Assembly: GCA_900542675.1 (NCBI GenBank)
Contig: UQOT01000055.1
Location: 1 to 12,898 of the forward strand
Direction of reading: 5' to 3'
Origin: an uncultured Eubacteriales bacterium
GTDB taxonomy: Bacteria > Bacillota > Clostridia > Monoglobales > Monoglobaceae
DNA: 12,898 bases
This document shows positions 6,551 to 12,898 of the stretch, piece by piece. The notes under the pieces are model-generated. The model worked only from the letters and a program-made list of their open reading frames with translations, ran no database searches and was not told the origin of the DNA. Position numbers and translations under genes: made by a program. Every line of letters starts with the position of its first letter. The stretch's first letter is position 1.

Positions 6551-8029
6551 ATGAATACATTATCAGCTGTATTTGATGTTACAAATTACGGCGTTGTCGG
6601 TGACGGAGAGACCAACAACACCAAAAAAATTGCTGAGGTTATCGCAAAAATGAAGGAAATCGGCGGAGGTACTATATACTTCCCTCCGGGACAGTATGTT
6701 ACCGGTTCGATTATTCTCGGCGATAATATGACGCTTTACTTAGACGGCGGTGCGACTATACTCGGCAGTGCCGACCCGGAGGATTATCCTCTTATTACCA
6801 ACAAGGAGATTGAGGGATACAACCGCGGCGGGCATACAGGGCTTGTTGCTGCACTCAATGCTAAGAACATTACCGTTACCGGCCGCGGAACGCTTGACGG
6901 CCGCGGATACAATTGGTGGCATACACCGAAGAACGAGCACAGACCGAGAGCTTTTCAGCCGATAATGTGTGAAAATGTCAGACTTGACGGCATAAGCATA
7001 ATTAATTCCGCAATGTGGACGGTTCATCCGATGTGCTGCCGCAACATCACGATTGACGGTATATCAATCAAGAACCCCGCAGACTCGCCGAATACTGACG
7101 GTATTAATCCCGAGAGCTGTCAGAACGTACATATTTCAAACTGTCAGGTTGATGTTGGTGATGACTGCGTAACGCTTAAGTCGGGTACCGAGGACGATTT
7201 GTTCCAGAAGCAGTTCCCGTGCGAGAATATCACGATTACCAACTGCACAATGAACAACGGCCACGGCGGCGTAGTTATCGGCAGTGAGATGTCGGGCGGC
7301 GTTAGAAACGTTACTATTTCAAACTGTGTATTCAACGGCACCGACAGAGGTATCAGGATTAAGACCCGCCGTAAGAGAGGAGGAAGCGTTGAGGATATCA
7401 GAATTGATAATATTATGATGACAAACGTATTCTCACCGCTTACAATAAACGGTTACTATCAGTGCGGCGGCACAGACCCGAACGATATGGAACTGTTTGA
7501 CCTTGAAAAGCGTCCGATTGAGGACAGCACGCCGGTATTTAAGAATATTTACATCAGCAACGTTACAGCGCGTGAGGTTAAGTGTGCGGCGGGATATATC
7601 TATGGTATTCCCGAAATGCCCGTTACCAGTCTCCACGTTGACAACTTCGTATGCTCAATGACAAAGGGTGAGCACGATGTTGAATACAGTCCGATTATGG
7701 CGTGGCACGTACCGCCGACAAAGGGCTGCGGCTTCTACTGCGCAAATATGAAGGACGTAAGCTTTAACAATGTTCATCTGGATGTTGAAAGAACACCGTC
7801 CATCATAATCGAAAGATCGGAGCTTGTAAAAGTCAGCGGACTTACGTCTGAGGGCAGCAACACTGCTGTTAAGCTTGCGGAGTCCAAGGACATTATGATA
7901 AGCAACTCAATGGTATCGCCGACGGCGAAGGAGTTTATAGTGACTGATAAGAAGTCGGAGGAAACTCTCAATGTAAACGGAGTGGCAAAGAGCAATGATT
8001 CTCAGGAAATAGTAAAGACAGAAGACTAA
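6551..8029 (+). CDS. Polygalacturonase (GH28), apparently cytoplasmic
   Basis: GH28 enzymes hydrolyse alpha-1,4 galacturonan with inversion. This 492-residue beta-helix protein carries all four family signatures: NTDG (Asn181, Asp183), GDDC (Asp204, Asp205), GHG (His238) and RIK (Arg269-Lys271), so the three catalytic aspartates are present. There is no signal peptide: the protein begins MNTLSAVFDVTNYGVVGDGE, the first beta-helix strand. With an importer upstream and uronate catabolism downstream, it most likely trims imported oligogalacturonides to galacturonate, as the intracellular exo-acting Thermotoga GH28 enzyme does; exo action is inference. The C-terminal part (about residues 400-470) continues the helix, and the last 20 or so residues are a polar charged tail. 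GGAGGT at 6538-6543 lies 7 nt before the ATG. UxaB follows after 45 nt. Confidence 0.95.
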   Translation: MNTLSAVFDVTNYGVVGDGETNNTKKIAEVIAKMKEIGGGTIYFPPGQYVTGSIILGDNMTLYLDGGATILGSADPEDYPLITNKEIEGYNRGGHTGLVAALNAKNITVTGRGTLDGRGYNWWHTPKNEHRPRAFQPIMCENVRLDGISIINSAMWTVHPMCCRNITIDGISIKNPADSPNTDGINPESCQNVHISNCQVDVGDDCVTLKSGTEDDLFQKQFPCENITITNCTMNNGHGGVVIGSEMSGGVRNVTISNCVFNGTDRGIRIKTRRKRGGSVEDIRIDNIMMTNVFSPLTINGYYQCGGTDPNDMELFDLEKRPIEDSTPVFKNIYISNVTAREVKCAAGYIYGIPEMPVTSLHVDNFVCSMTKGEHDVEYSPIMAWHVPPTKGCGFYCANMKDVSFNNVHLDVERTPSIIIERSELVKVSGLTSEGSNTAVKLAESKDIMISNSMVSPTAKEFIVTDKKSEETLNVNGVAKSNDSQEIVKTED

Positions 8030-8039
8030 AATATACACA

Positions 8040-8056
8040 GCCCGGCGTCATCGGGC
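8040..8056 (+). other. Small GC-rich hairpin between the GH28 gene and uxaB
   Basis: GCCCG (8040-8044) pairs with CGGGC (8052-8056) around a 7-nt loop, just before the uxaB Shine-Dalgarno at about 8059. There is no T-run, so it should not terminate. It might influence processing or translation of uxaB, or be incidental. Confidence 0.3.
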
Positions 8057-8074
8057 GGAAGGAGAAATGCTATT

Positions 8075-9448
8075 ATGGAAAGATTAAAGAGAAAAGAAGC
8101 GTGTAAGCTGACAGAGCGCGTTTTGCAGTTCGGCGAGGGTAACTTCCTCCGCGGATTTGTAGACTGGATGTTTGACCGATTAAATAAGGAAAACGGCGGC
8201 GATTTTGGTGTTGTTGTAGTTCAGCCGATTAATATGGGCCCGGTTGTTGATTTTTTAAATGAGCAGGACGGTCTGTATGATTTGTATTTAAGAGGTCTTC
8301 AAAACGGAGAAAAGGTTGAAGAAACACGCGTGGTTGAGTGTATAACCAGAGGCATTAATCCCTATACTCAGAATGAAGAGTTTTTTAGGTGCGCACTTAA
8401 TCCTGACCTCAGATATATCGTGTCTAACACAACTGAGGCAGGTATCGAGTACAAGCCCGGTCAGGACCCGAACGATTTTGACAATAACACATTCCCCGGC
8501 AGACTTACACTCTTCCTCAAAAAGAGATTTGATGCGGGACTTCCGGGATTTTTATTTCTGCCGTGTGAGCTTATAGACAACAACGGCGCAGTGCTTAAGG
8601 ACTGCGTGCTCAAGTATGCCGATGACTACGGTTACGGTGAGGACTTTAAGAAGTGGATAAATGAAGATAACGCATTCACAAGCACACTTGTTGACCGTAT
8701 CGTTACGGGTTATCCGCGTGATACCGCTAAGCAGATGGAGGAGGAGTACGGTCACCTCGATAACGTAATCAACACGGCTGAGATTTTCCATCTTTGGGTT
8801 ATCCAGGGTGATAAGAAGTATTCGGAGGAGCTGCCGTTTACAAAAATCGGGCTTAACGTTCTCTGGACAGACGATGTAACACCGTATAAAAAGAGAAAGG
8901 TTAGAATTTTAAACGGTGCACATACTATGATGGTGCTCGCTGCTCATCTCGCAGGTCTTGAGACCGTTAAAGAAGCTATGGATGATGAGCTCGTATTCAG
9001 CTTTATGAAGAAGGGCGTGTTTGACGAGATTATTCCGACGCTTGATTTGCCGAAGGATGAGCTTGTTCAGTTTGCAAACGACGTAATTGAGCGTTTCCAA
9101 AATCCGTTTATTAAGCACTATCTTTTGAGCATAGCGCTTAACTCGGTATCAAAGTTTCAGGTTAGAGTTCTGCCGTCGCTTCTTGAGTATATCAAGGCAA
9201 ATAATGCGGAGCCGAGATGCCTTGTGTTCTCACTTGCTGCGCTTATCGCTTTTTACAGAACCGATGCGGCAAACGACAATGCCGACGTTATGGAGTTTAT
9301 GAAGTCTGCGTCCGTTGATGATATACTCAAAAAGACCGAGTATTGGGGAACAGACCTTACAATGCTCAAGCCGTCTATTGACGCTCATCTTAAGGCTATC
9401 GACGAGAAGGGCATCAGAGCCGCTATGCAGGACGTAGTTAATGCGTAA
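8075..9448 (+). CDS. uxaB: Tagaturonate reductase (altronate oxidoreductase)
   Basis: UxaB reduces tagaturonate to altronate with NADH, the second step of bacterial galacturonate catabolism in the cytoplasm. The 457-residue protein belongs to the mannitol dehydrogenase-type polyol dehydrogenases. The N-terminal Rossmann region shows LQFGEGNFLRGFVDWMFD. The middle carries DRIVTGYPRD, and the catalytic K-x4-N-x2-H signature is at Lys275, Asn280 and His283 (KVRILNGAH). The protein is slightly shorter than E. coli UxaB (483 residues) but covers the fold from end to end. The start has GAAGGAG about 10 nt upstream. UxaA follows after 36 nt, which strongly supports tagaturonate rather than fructuronate (UxuB) or mannitol as substrate. 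UxaC, the preceding isomerase, is not in the window. Confidence 0.93.
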   Translation: MERLKRKEACKLTERVLQFGEGNFLRGFVDWMFDRLNKENGGDFGVVVVQPINMGPVVDFLNEQDGLYDLYLRGLQNGEKVEETRVVECITRGINPYTQNEEFFRCALNPDLRYIVSNTTEAGIEYKPGQDPNDFDNNTFPGRLTLFLKKRFDAGLPGFLFLPCELIDNNGAVLKDCVLKYADDYGYGEDFKKWINEDNAFTSTLVDRIVTGYPRDTAKQMEEEYGHLDNVINTAEIFHLWVIQGDKKYSEELPFTKIGLNVLWTDDVTPYKKRKVRILNGAHTMMVLAAHLAGLETVKEAMDDELVFSFMKKGVFDEIIPTLDLPKDELVQFANDVIERFQNPFIKHYLLSIALNSVSKFQVRVLPSLLEYIKANNAEPRCLVFSLAALIAFYRTDAANDNADVMEFMKSASVDDILKKTEYWGTDLTMLKPSIDAHLKAIDEKGIRAAMQDVVNA

Positions 9449-9470
9449 ATGCTTAATTAAATAATAAAAA

Positions 9471-9487
9471 GGGGGCTTAAAGAATTG
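9471..9487 (+). promoter_or_regulatory. Ribosome binding site for the TTG start of uxaA
   Basis: GGGGG at 9471-9475, preceded by AAAAA, lies 9 nt before TTG at 9485. No ATG or GTG in frame offers a better start, and the encoded sequence from here (MGKIKISPIDNVEVNV) begins as UxaA proteins do. Confidence 0.7.
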
Positions 9488-10900
9488 GGAAAGATAAAAA
9501 TTAGCCCGATTGATAATGTTGAAGTTAATGTCGGCGGCGAATTTGACGGTCACAAGACCGCCTGCCGCGATATAAAAAAGGGCGAAAATATAGTAAAGTA
9601 CGGTTATCCAATCGGTCACGCGCTTGAGGATATCAAGGCGGGCGAGCACGTACACACGCATAATATAAAGACTAATTTAAGCGGTATACTTGAGTATAAG
9701 TACGAGCCGCAGAATAAGCCGCAGAATAAGCCTGAGGGTGAAAAGTATTTCAACGGCTATGTTCGTGAGGACGGCAGCGTGGGTATTCGTAACGAAATTT
9801 GGATTGTTAATACTGTCGGCTGCATCAACAAGACCTCAGAAGCGCTTGCGCGTGAGGCGAATAAGCTGTATGCCGGAAAGACTGACGGAATATTTAATTT
9901 CGTACATCCATTTGGTTGTTCACAACTTGGTGATGATCAAAAGACAACTCAGGCGATACTCAAGGGCTTGGTTAATCATCCGAATGCGGCGGGCGTTCTC
10001 GTTCTCGGCCTCGGATGTGAGAATAACAATATTCCGGTGTTTAAAGAGGTTCTCGGCGATTGGAACCCCGACAGAGTAAAGTTTATGTCCACACAGGAAT
10101 TTGACGATGAGATGGAGCAGGGGCTTAAGCTCATCGGTGAGCTTGTGGAGTTTGCGCAGAGATTTAAGCGCGAGAAGTGCGATATTTCAAAGCTGGTTGT
10201 CGGCTTAAAATGCGGCGGCAGCGACGGCTTCTCGGGTCTTACGGCAAATCCGCTAGTAGGACAGTTCTCGGATTTGCTTGTCGCTCACGGCGGCAGCACT
10301 ATCCTGACCGAGGTGCCCGAAATGTTCGGTGCGGAGACGCTTCTTATGAATCGTTGCCGTGATGAGGAGACGTTTAACAAGACGGTTGACCTTATCAATA
10401 ACTTTAAGGAATATTTTATGCGCCACAATCAGGTGGTGTACGAAAATCCGTCGCCCGGTAACAAAAAGGGCGGTATAACCACTCTTGAGGATAAGTCTCT
10501 CGGCTGTGTTCAAAAGAGCGGAACAAGCGACGTTGTTGACGTTATTCAGATTGGCGAGCACGTGAAGAAGCAGGGGCTTAATTTGCTTACCGGACCGGGT
10601 AATGATATCGTTGCGGTTACCAACCTTACAGCGTCGGGCTGTCATATGATTTTATTTACGACAGGCCGCGGCACGCCGGTTGGCGCACCCGTTCCGACTG
10701 TTAAGATTGCGTCAAATTCGGGATTGGCTGAAAGAAAGCCGCATTGGATTGACTTTAACGCGGGTCCTATAGTTGAGGGCAAGAACCTTACACAGGATTT
10801 GCTTGATTTTGTAATTGAGGTTGCAAACGGAAAGCAGACCAATAACGAAAAGAACGGTTATCGTGAAATTTCTATATTTAAAGACGGCGTAGTTTTATAG
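9485..10900 (+). CDS. uxaA: Altronate dehydratase, two-domain
   Basis: UxaA dehydrates D-altronate to 2-keto-3-deoxy-D-gluconate, which then enters the KdgK/KdgA pathway. The 471-residue protein has the full architecture. An N-terminal SAF domain (about residues 1-70) has a histidine cluster HVHTHN at 55-60. The large dehydratase domain starts with DGSVGIRNEIWIVNTVGC and contains the family blocks HPFGCSQLGDD, VLGLGCENN, GLKCGGSDGFSGLTANP and TEVPEMFGAE. The length is close to E. coli UxaA (495). The linker holds a duplicated PQNK (residues 75-82). The start is TTG. Its TAG stop overlaps the Shine-Dalgarno of the following GH43 gene, implying coupled translation. The neighbouring uxaB argues for altronate rather than galactarate (GarD) as substrate. 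Confidence 0.94.
   Translation: MGKIKISPIDNVEVNVGGEFDGHKTACRDIKKGENIVKYGYPIGHALEDIKAGEHVHTHNIKTNLSGILEYKYEPQNKPQNKPEGEKYFNGYVREDGSVGIRNEIWIVNTVGCINKTSEALAREANKLYAGKTDGIFNFVHPFGCSQLGDDQKTTQAILKGLVNHPNAAGVLVLGLGCENNNIPVFKEVLGDWNPDRVKFMSTQEFDDEMEQGLKLIGELVEFAQRFKREKCDISKLVVGLKCGGSDGFSGLTANPLVGQFSDLLVAHGGSTILTEVPEMFGAETLLMNRCRDEETFNKTVDLINNFKEYFMRHNQVVYENPSPGNKKGGITTLEDKSLGCVQKSGTSDVVDVIQIGEHVKKQGLNLLTGPGNDIVAVTNLTASGCHMILFTTGRGTPVGAPVPTVKIASNSGLAERKPHWIDFNAGPIVEGKNLTQDLLDFVIEVANGKQTNNEKNGYREISIFKDGVVL
9706..9732 (+). repeat. 12-bp tandem duplication in the uxaA linker
   Basis: GCCGCAGAATAA occurs at 9706-9717 and again at 9718-9729, with a partial third start (GCC). It encodes PQNK-PQNK-P between the SAF and dehydratase domains, is in frame, and lengthens a flexible linker. 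Confidence 0.8.
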
Positions 10901-10910
10901 GAGGAATATA

Positions 10911-12449
10911 ATGAACAGAACAGAAGGAAACTGGGTCGCCGATTTAGGCGACGGAACTTATAAGAACCCGATTTTATATGCAGATTATTCAGACCCGGAT
11001 GTTATCCGTGTCGGAGATGACTTTTATATGACGGCGTCGAGCTTTGTAAATGTTCCGGGCCTGCCTATCCTGCACTCAAAGGATTTGGTTAATTGGGAGC
11101 TTATAAATTATGCGGTAAGAAAACTGCCCGAGCGCTACAATAAGCCGCTTCACGGCTGTGCGGTTTGGGCGCCGGCAATCAGATATAACGACGGCAAGTT
11201 CTATATATACTACGGCGACCCGGATATGGGCATATTTATGACCTGTACCGAGGACCCGTACGGCGAGTGGTCAGAGCTTGTGCTTGTCAAGGAGGCGCTT
11301 GGCATTATTGATACCTGTCCGTTCTGGGATGAGGACGGCAAGGCATATATCGTTCACGGCTATGCAAACAGCCGCTGCGGCATAAAGAGCCATCTTGCGA
11401 TTTGCGAAATGACGTGGGACGGAACAAAGGCTACTTCCGAGGATAAGATAATTTTCCGCGGCACGGTCAGTCAGCCGACTATAGAAGGACCTAAGATGTA
11501 TAAGCACGACGGTATGTATTACATACTTGCGCCTGCGGGCGGTGTTCCGACCGGATGGCAGGTTGCTATGCGCTCTAAGAATATTTACGGCCCGTATGAA
11601 GATCACATTGTTCTCCGTCAGGGACTGACCGAGATAAACGGACCTCACCAGGGCGGTCTTGTTGAGCTTGAAAACGGCGAGAGCTGGTTTATCCACTTCC
11701 AGGATTTAGAGGTTATCGGCAGAATTACACATTTGCAGCCTGTTCAGTGGATTGACGGCTGGCCGGTAATGGGTGAGAATATTGACAGCGGTCTTTGCGG
11801 TCAGCCTGTGCTCCGTCATAAGAAGCCGAATGTTGGCAAGGAGTATCCGGTTACAACAATTCCGACGTCAGATGATTTTTCATCGGATAAGCTTGGTATT
11901 CAGTGGCAGTGGCAGGCTAACCCGAAGGCCGAGTGGTACTCACTCACCGAGAACAAGGGCAGTCTGAGATTATACAGTGAAAAATTTGAGAACAAAGAGG
12001 ATAAGTATCTTTGGAACATACCAAATCTCCTGACTCAGCTTTGGCGTGCACCGTCAATGGTGGCAAGTGTTAAGGTCTCAATTCCGAAGGGGACGGGCAA
12101 AAATAAGGCTGTGTTGTCGGCATTCGGACTTAAGTACGGATATCTTGCACTGACCGACGAGGGCATTGTCGAGTTCTGTCAAGGCGACTTTAAAGAGGGC
12201 AGCAGCGAGTGGAAGGTCACAGACAAGTGTATAGGCACAACTGAATGCTGGCTTCGCTTAGAGGTAATCTCCTGCACCAACAGTAAGGAAGCATATTGCC
12301 GCGCATACTACAGCGCAGACGGCGAGGACTTTGTTCAGCTCGGCGAGTTCGACTGTATGCAGGGCAAATGGGTCGGTGCGAAGTTCGGTATAGCCTGTGT
12401 GGGCGAAAAAGGCGGTTACGCAGACTTTAATGACTTTCTTGTAGTGTAA
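10911..12449 (+). CDS. GH43 beta-xylosidase or alpha-L-arabinofuranosidase, cytoplasmic
   Basis: GH43 enzymes remove xylose or arabinose with inversion. This 512-residue protein has an N-terminal five-bladed propeller (about residues 19-310) and a C-terminal beta-sandwich (about 321-512) of the DUF1349/GH43_C2 kind. The catalytic set is visible by motif: general base Asp28 in YSDPDVIRVGDDFYM, pKa-modulating Asp134 in IDTCPFWDEDGKAYI, and general acid Glu192 in PTIEGPKMY. The pattern with SSFVNVPGLPILHSKDLVNW resembles the XynB-like, two-domain subfamilies (probably GH43_12 or close), in which both xylosidases and arabinofuranosidases occur; sequence alone does not decide. No signal peptide is present, so substrates are imported oligosaccharides. 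AGGAGG at 10899-10904 overlaps the uxaA stop codon. Candidate substrates are xylogalacturonan fragments or arabinan side chains of pectin (inference). Confidence 0.92.
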   Translation: MNRTEGNWVADLGDGTYKNPILYADYSDPDVIRVGDDFYMTASSFVNVPGLPILHSKDLVNWELINYAVRKLPERYNKPLHGCAVWAPAIRYNDGKFYIYYGDPDMGIFMTCTEDPYGEWSELVLVKEALGIIDTCPFWDEDGKAYIVHGYANSRCGIKSHLAICEMTWDGTKATSEDKIIFRGTVSQPTIEGPKMYKHDGMYYILAPAGGVPTGWQVAMRSKNIYGPYEDHIVLRQGLTEINGPHQGGLVELENGESWFIHFQDLEVIGRITHLQPVQWIDGWPVMGENIDSGLCGQPVLRHKKPNVGKEYPVTTIPTSDDFSSDKLGIQWQWQANPKAEWYSLTENKGSLRLYSEKFENKEDKYLWNIPNLLTQLWRAPSMVASVKVSIPKGTGKNKAVLSAFGLKYGYLALTDEGIVEFCQGDFKEGSSEWKVTDKCIGTTECWLRLEVISCTNSKEAYCRAYYSADGEDFVQLGEFDCMQGKWVGAKFGIACVGEKGGYADFNDFLVV

Positions 12450-12473
12450 TCGCTTGCGTTTGAATACGCGCTT

Positions 12474-12510
12474 AAAAACAGCGTCGGATTAATTTCCGAC
12501 GCTGTTTTTT
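12474..12510. terminator. Strong bidirectional intrinsic terminator
   Basis: ACAGCGTCGGA (12478-12488) pairs perfectly with TCCGACGCTGT (12495-12505) around the loop TTAATT. Six T in a row (12505-12510) follow, and five A (12474-12478) precede. It ends the enzyme operon 25 nt after the GH43 stop. The A-run gives a U-tract on the other strand, so it can also stop transcription from the convergent minus-strand gene. Confidence 0.95.
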
Positions 12511-12641
12511 GTTGATTTTTAAATGATATTACATAAATTCTCCCAATAACAGTCTTTATGACATACAACCAAAATCGCCGCAAACGAAAAAGTCTTGCAA
12601 AATAGTGCGGTTTGGCGTAGCGAAAGGCGCCTTATAGGTAA

Positions 12642-12898
12642 TTATTTTTGAGTGTTTTCATCGTTATTATGCTGAAGCGCAGAGCGGAGCTCTTTGATTA
12701 GCTTTTGCATATTAAGAGGCTTAGATACGTGACCGTTCATACCTGCTGCTTTGCAAGCGGCGACATCTTCGGCAAAAGCATCCGCCGTCATAGCAATTAT
12801 CGGTATATTTTTTACATACTCATTATCGGATTTACGTATTGCTCTTGTGGCATCATGACCGTTTAAAACGGGCATTTGCACATCCATAAGAATTGCAT
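12642..12898 (-). CDS. C-terminal receiver domain, probable hybrid sensor histidine kinase (5' part beyond window)
   Basis: The frame is open to the end of the window; the ATG at 12887 is the internal methionine of the ILMDVQMP block, not a start. The visible 85 or so residues are the second half of a CheY-like receiver. They show the phospho-acceptor Asp in AILMDVQMPVLNG, the conserved Thr in IIAMTADAF, and the conserved Lys in HVSKPLNMQKL. The protein ends about 25 residues later (ELRSALQHNNDENTQK). There is no DNA-binding domain after the receiver, which together with the MDVQMPVLNGHDATRAIR style points to the terminal receiver of a hybrid histidine kinase rather than a transcription factor. 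It is convergent with the pectin operon, so involvement in its control is possible but unsupported. Confidence 0.85.
   Translation of the reverse strand, partial: AILMDVQMPVLNGHDATRAIRKSDNEYVKNIPIIAMTADAFAEDVAACKAAGMNGHVSKPLNMQKLIKELRSALQHNNDENTQK

Noticed and set aside
12513..12530. Similarity of GATTTTTAAATGATATT to the arms of the element at 5456-5546
   Set aside because: It is short and AT-rich, has no inverted partner nearby, and lies between two convergent gene ends; chance is likely.
12570..12633. Weak dyads in the convergent gap (CGCC-AAAC with GTTT-GGCG; palindrome AAGGCGCCTT at 12624-12633) as a terminator for the kinase
   Set aside because: The stems are bulged or very short and no U-tract follows on the minus strand; the terminator at 12474-12510 already serves both directions.

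Overview
The window is a pectin and galacturonate utilisation locus from a Gram-positive anaerobe, most likely a gut-type Clostridia member. Three things suggest this: an S-layer-homology (SLH) surface protein, a Firmicutes-style oligosaccharide importer (LplB/YtcP/LplA type) with no ATPase gene beside it, and strong AGGAGG-type ribosome binding sites with occasional TTG starts. SLH-bearing pectin enzymes are known from pectin specialists such as Monoglobus, but species identity is inference.

Layout: (1) 2-1393, the 3' end of a large exported protein with an Ig-like module, a beta-sandwich module and three SLH repeats. Its catalytic part, if any, lies upstream. (2) 1394-1604, an AT-rich gap with a weak terminator candidate, a well-formed promoter (TTGATT, 17 bp, TATAAT) and two short dyads. 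(3) 1605-5324, two permeases and a lipoprotein substrate-binding protein. (4) 5325-5569, a gap with two strong RNA hairpins; the second (5456-5546) is closed by a perfect 18-bp stem and I do not recognise it. (5) 5570-12449, five enzymes on the same strand: pectin methylesterase (CE8), polygalacturonase (GH28), tagaturonate reductase (UxaB), altronate dehydratase (UxaA) and a GH43 glycosidase. A textbook bidirectional terminator follows at 12474-12510. (6) 12642-12898, minus strand and convergent: the C-terminal receiver domain of a probable hybrid sensor kinase, cut by the window end.

How the genes work together (inference from families): surface enzymes fragment pectin, and the lipoprotein and two permeases import oligogalacturonides, powered by an ATPase encoded elsewhere. 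The methylesterase and polygalacturonase both lack signal peptides and have intact active-site motifs, so they probably de-esterify and hydrolyse the imported chains in the cytoplasm. Galacturonate is then isomerised by UxaC (not in the window), reduced to altronate by UxaB and dehydrated to 2-keto-3-deoxygluconate by UxaA. The GH43 enzyme, tightly coupled to uxaA, probably removes xylose or arabinose side groups. I see no transposase, integrase, CRISPR array, tRNA or rRNA. The most distinctive unexplained element is the structured element at 5456-5546 just upstream of the methylesterase.
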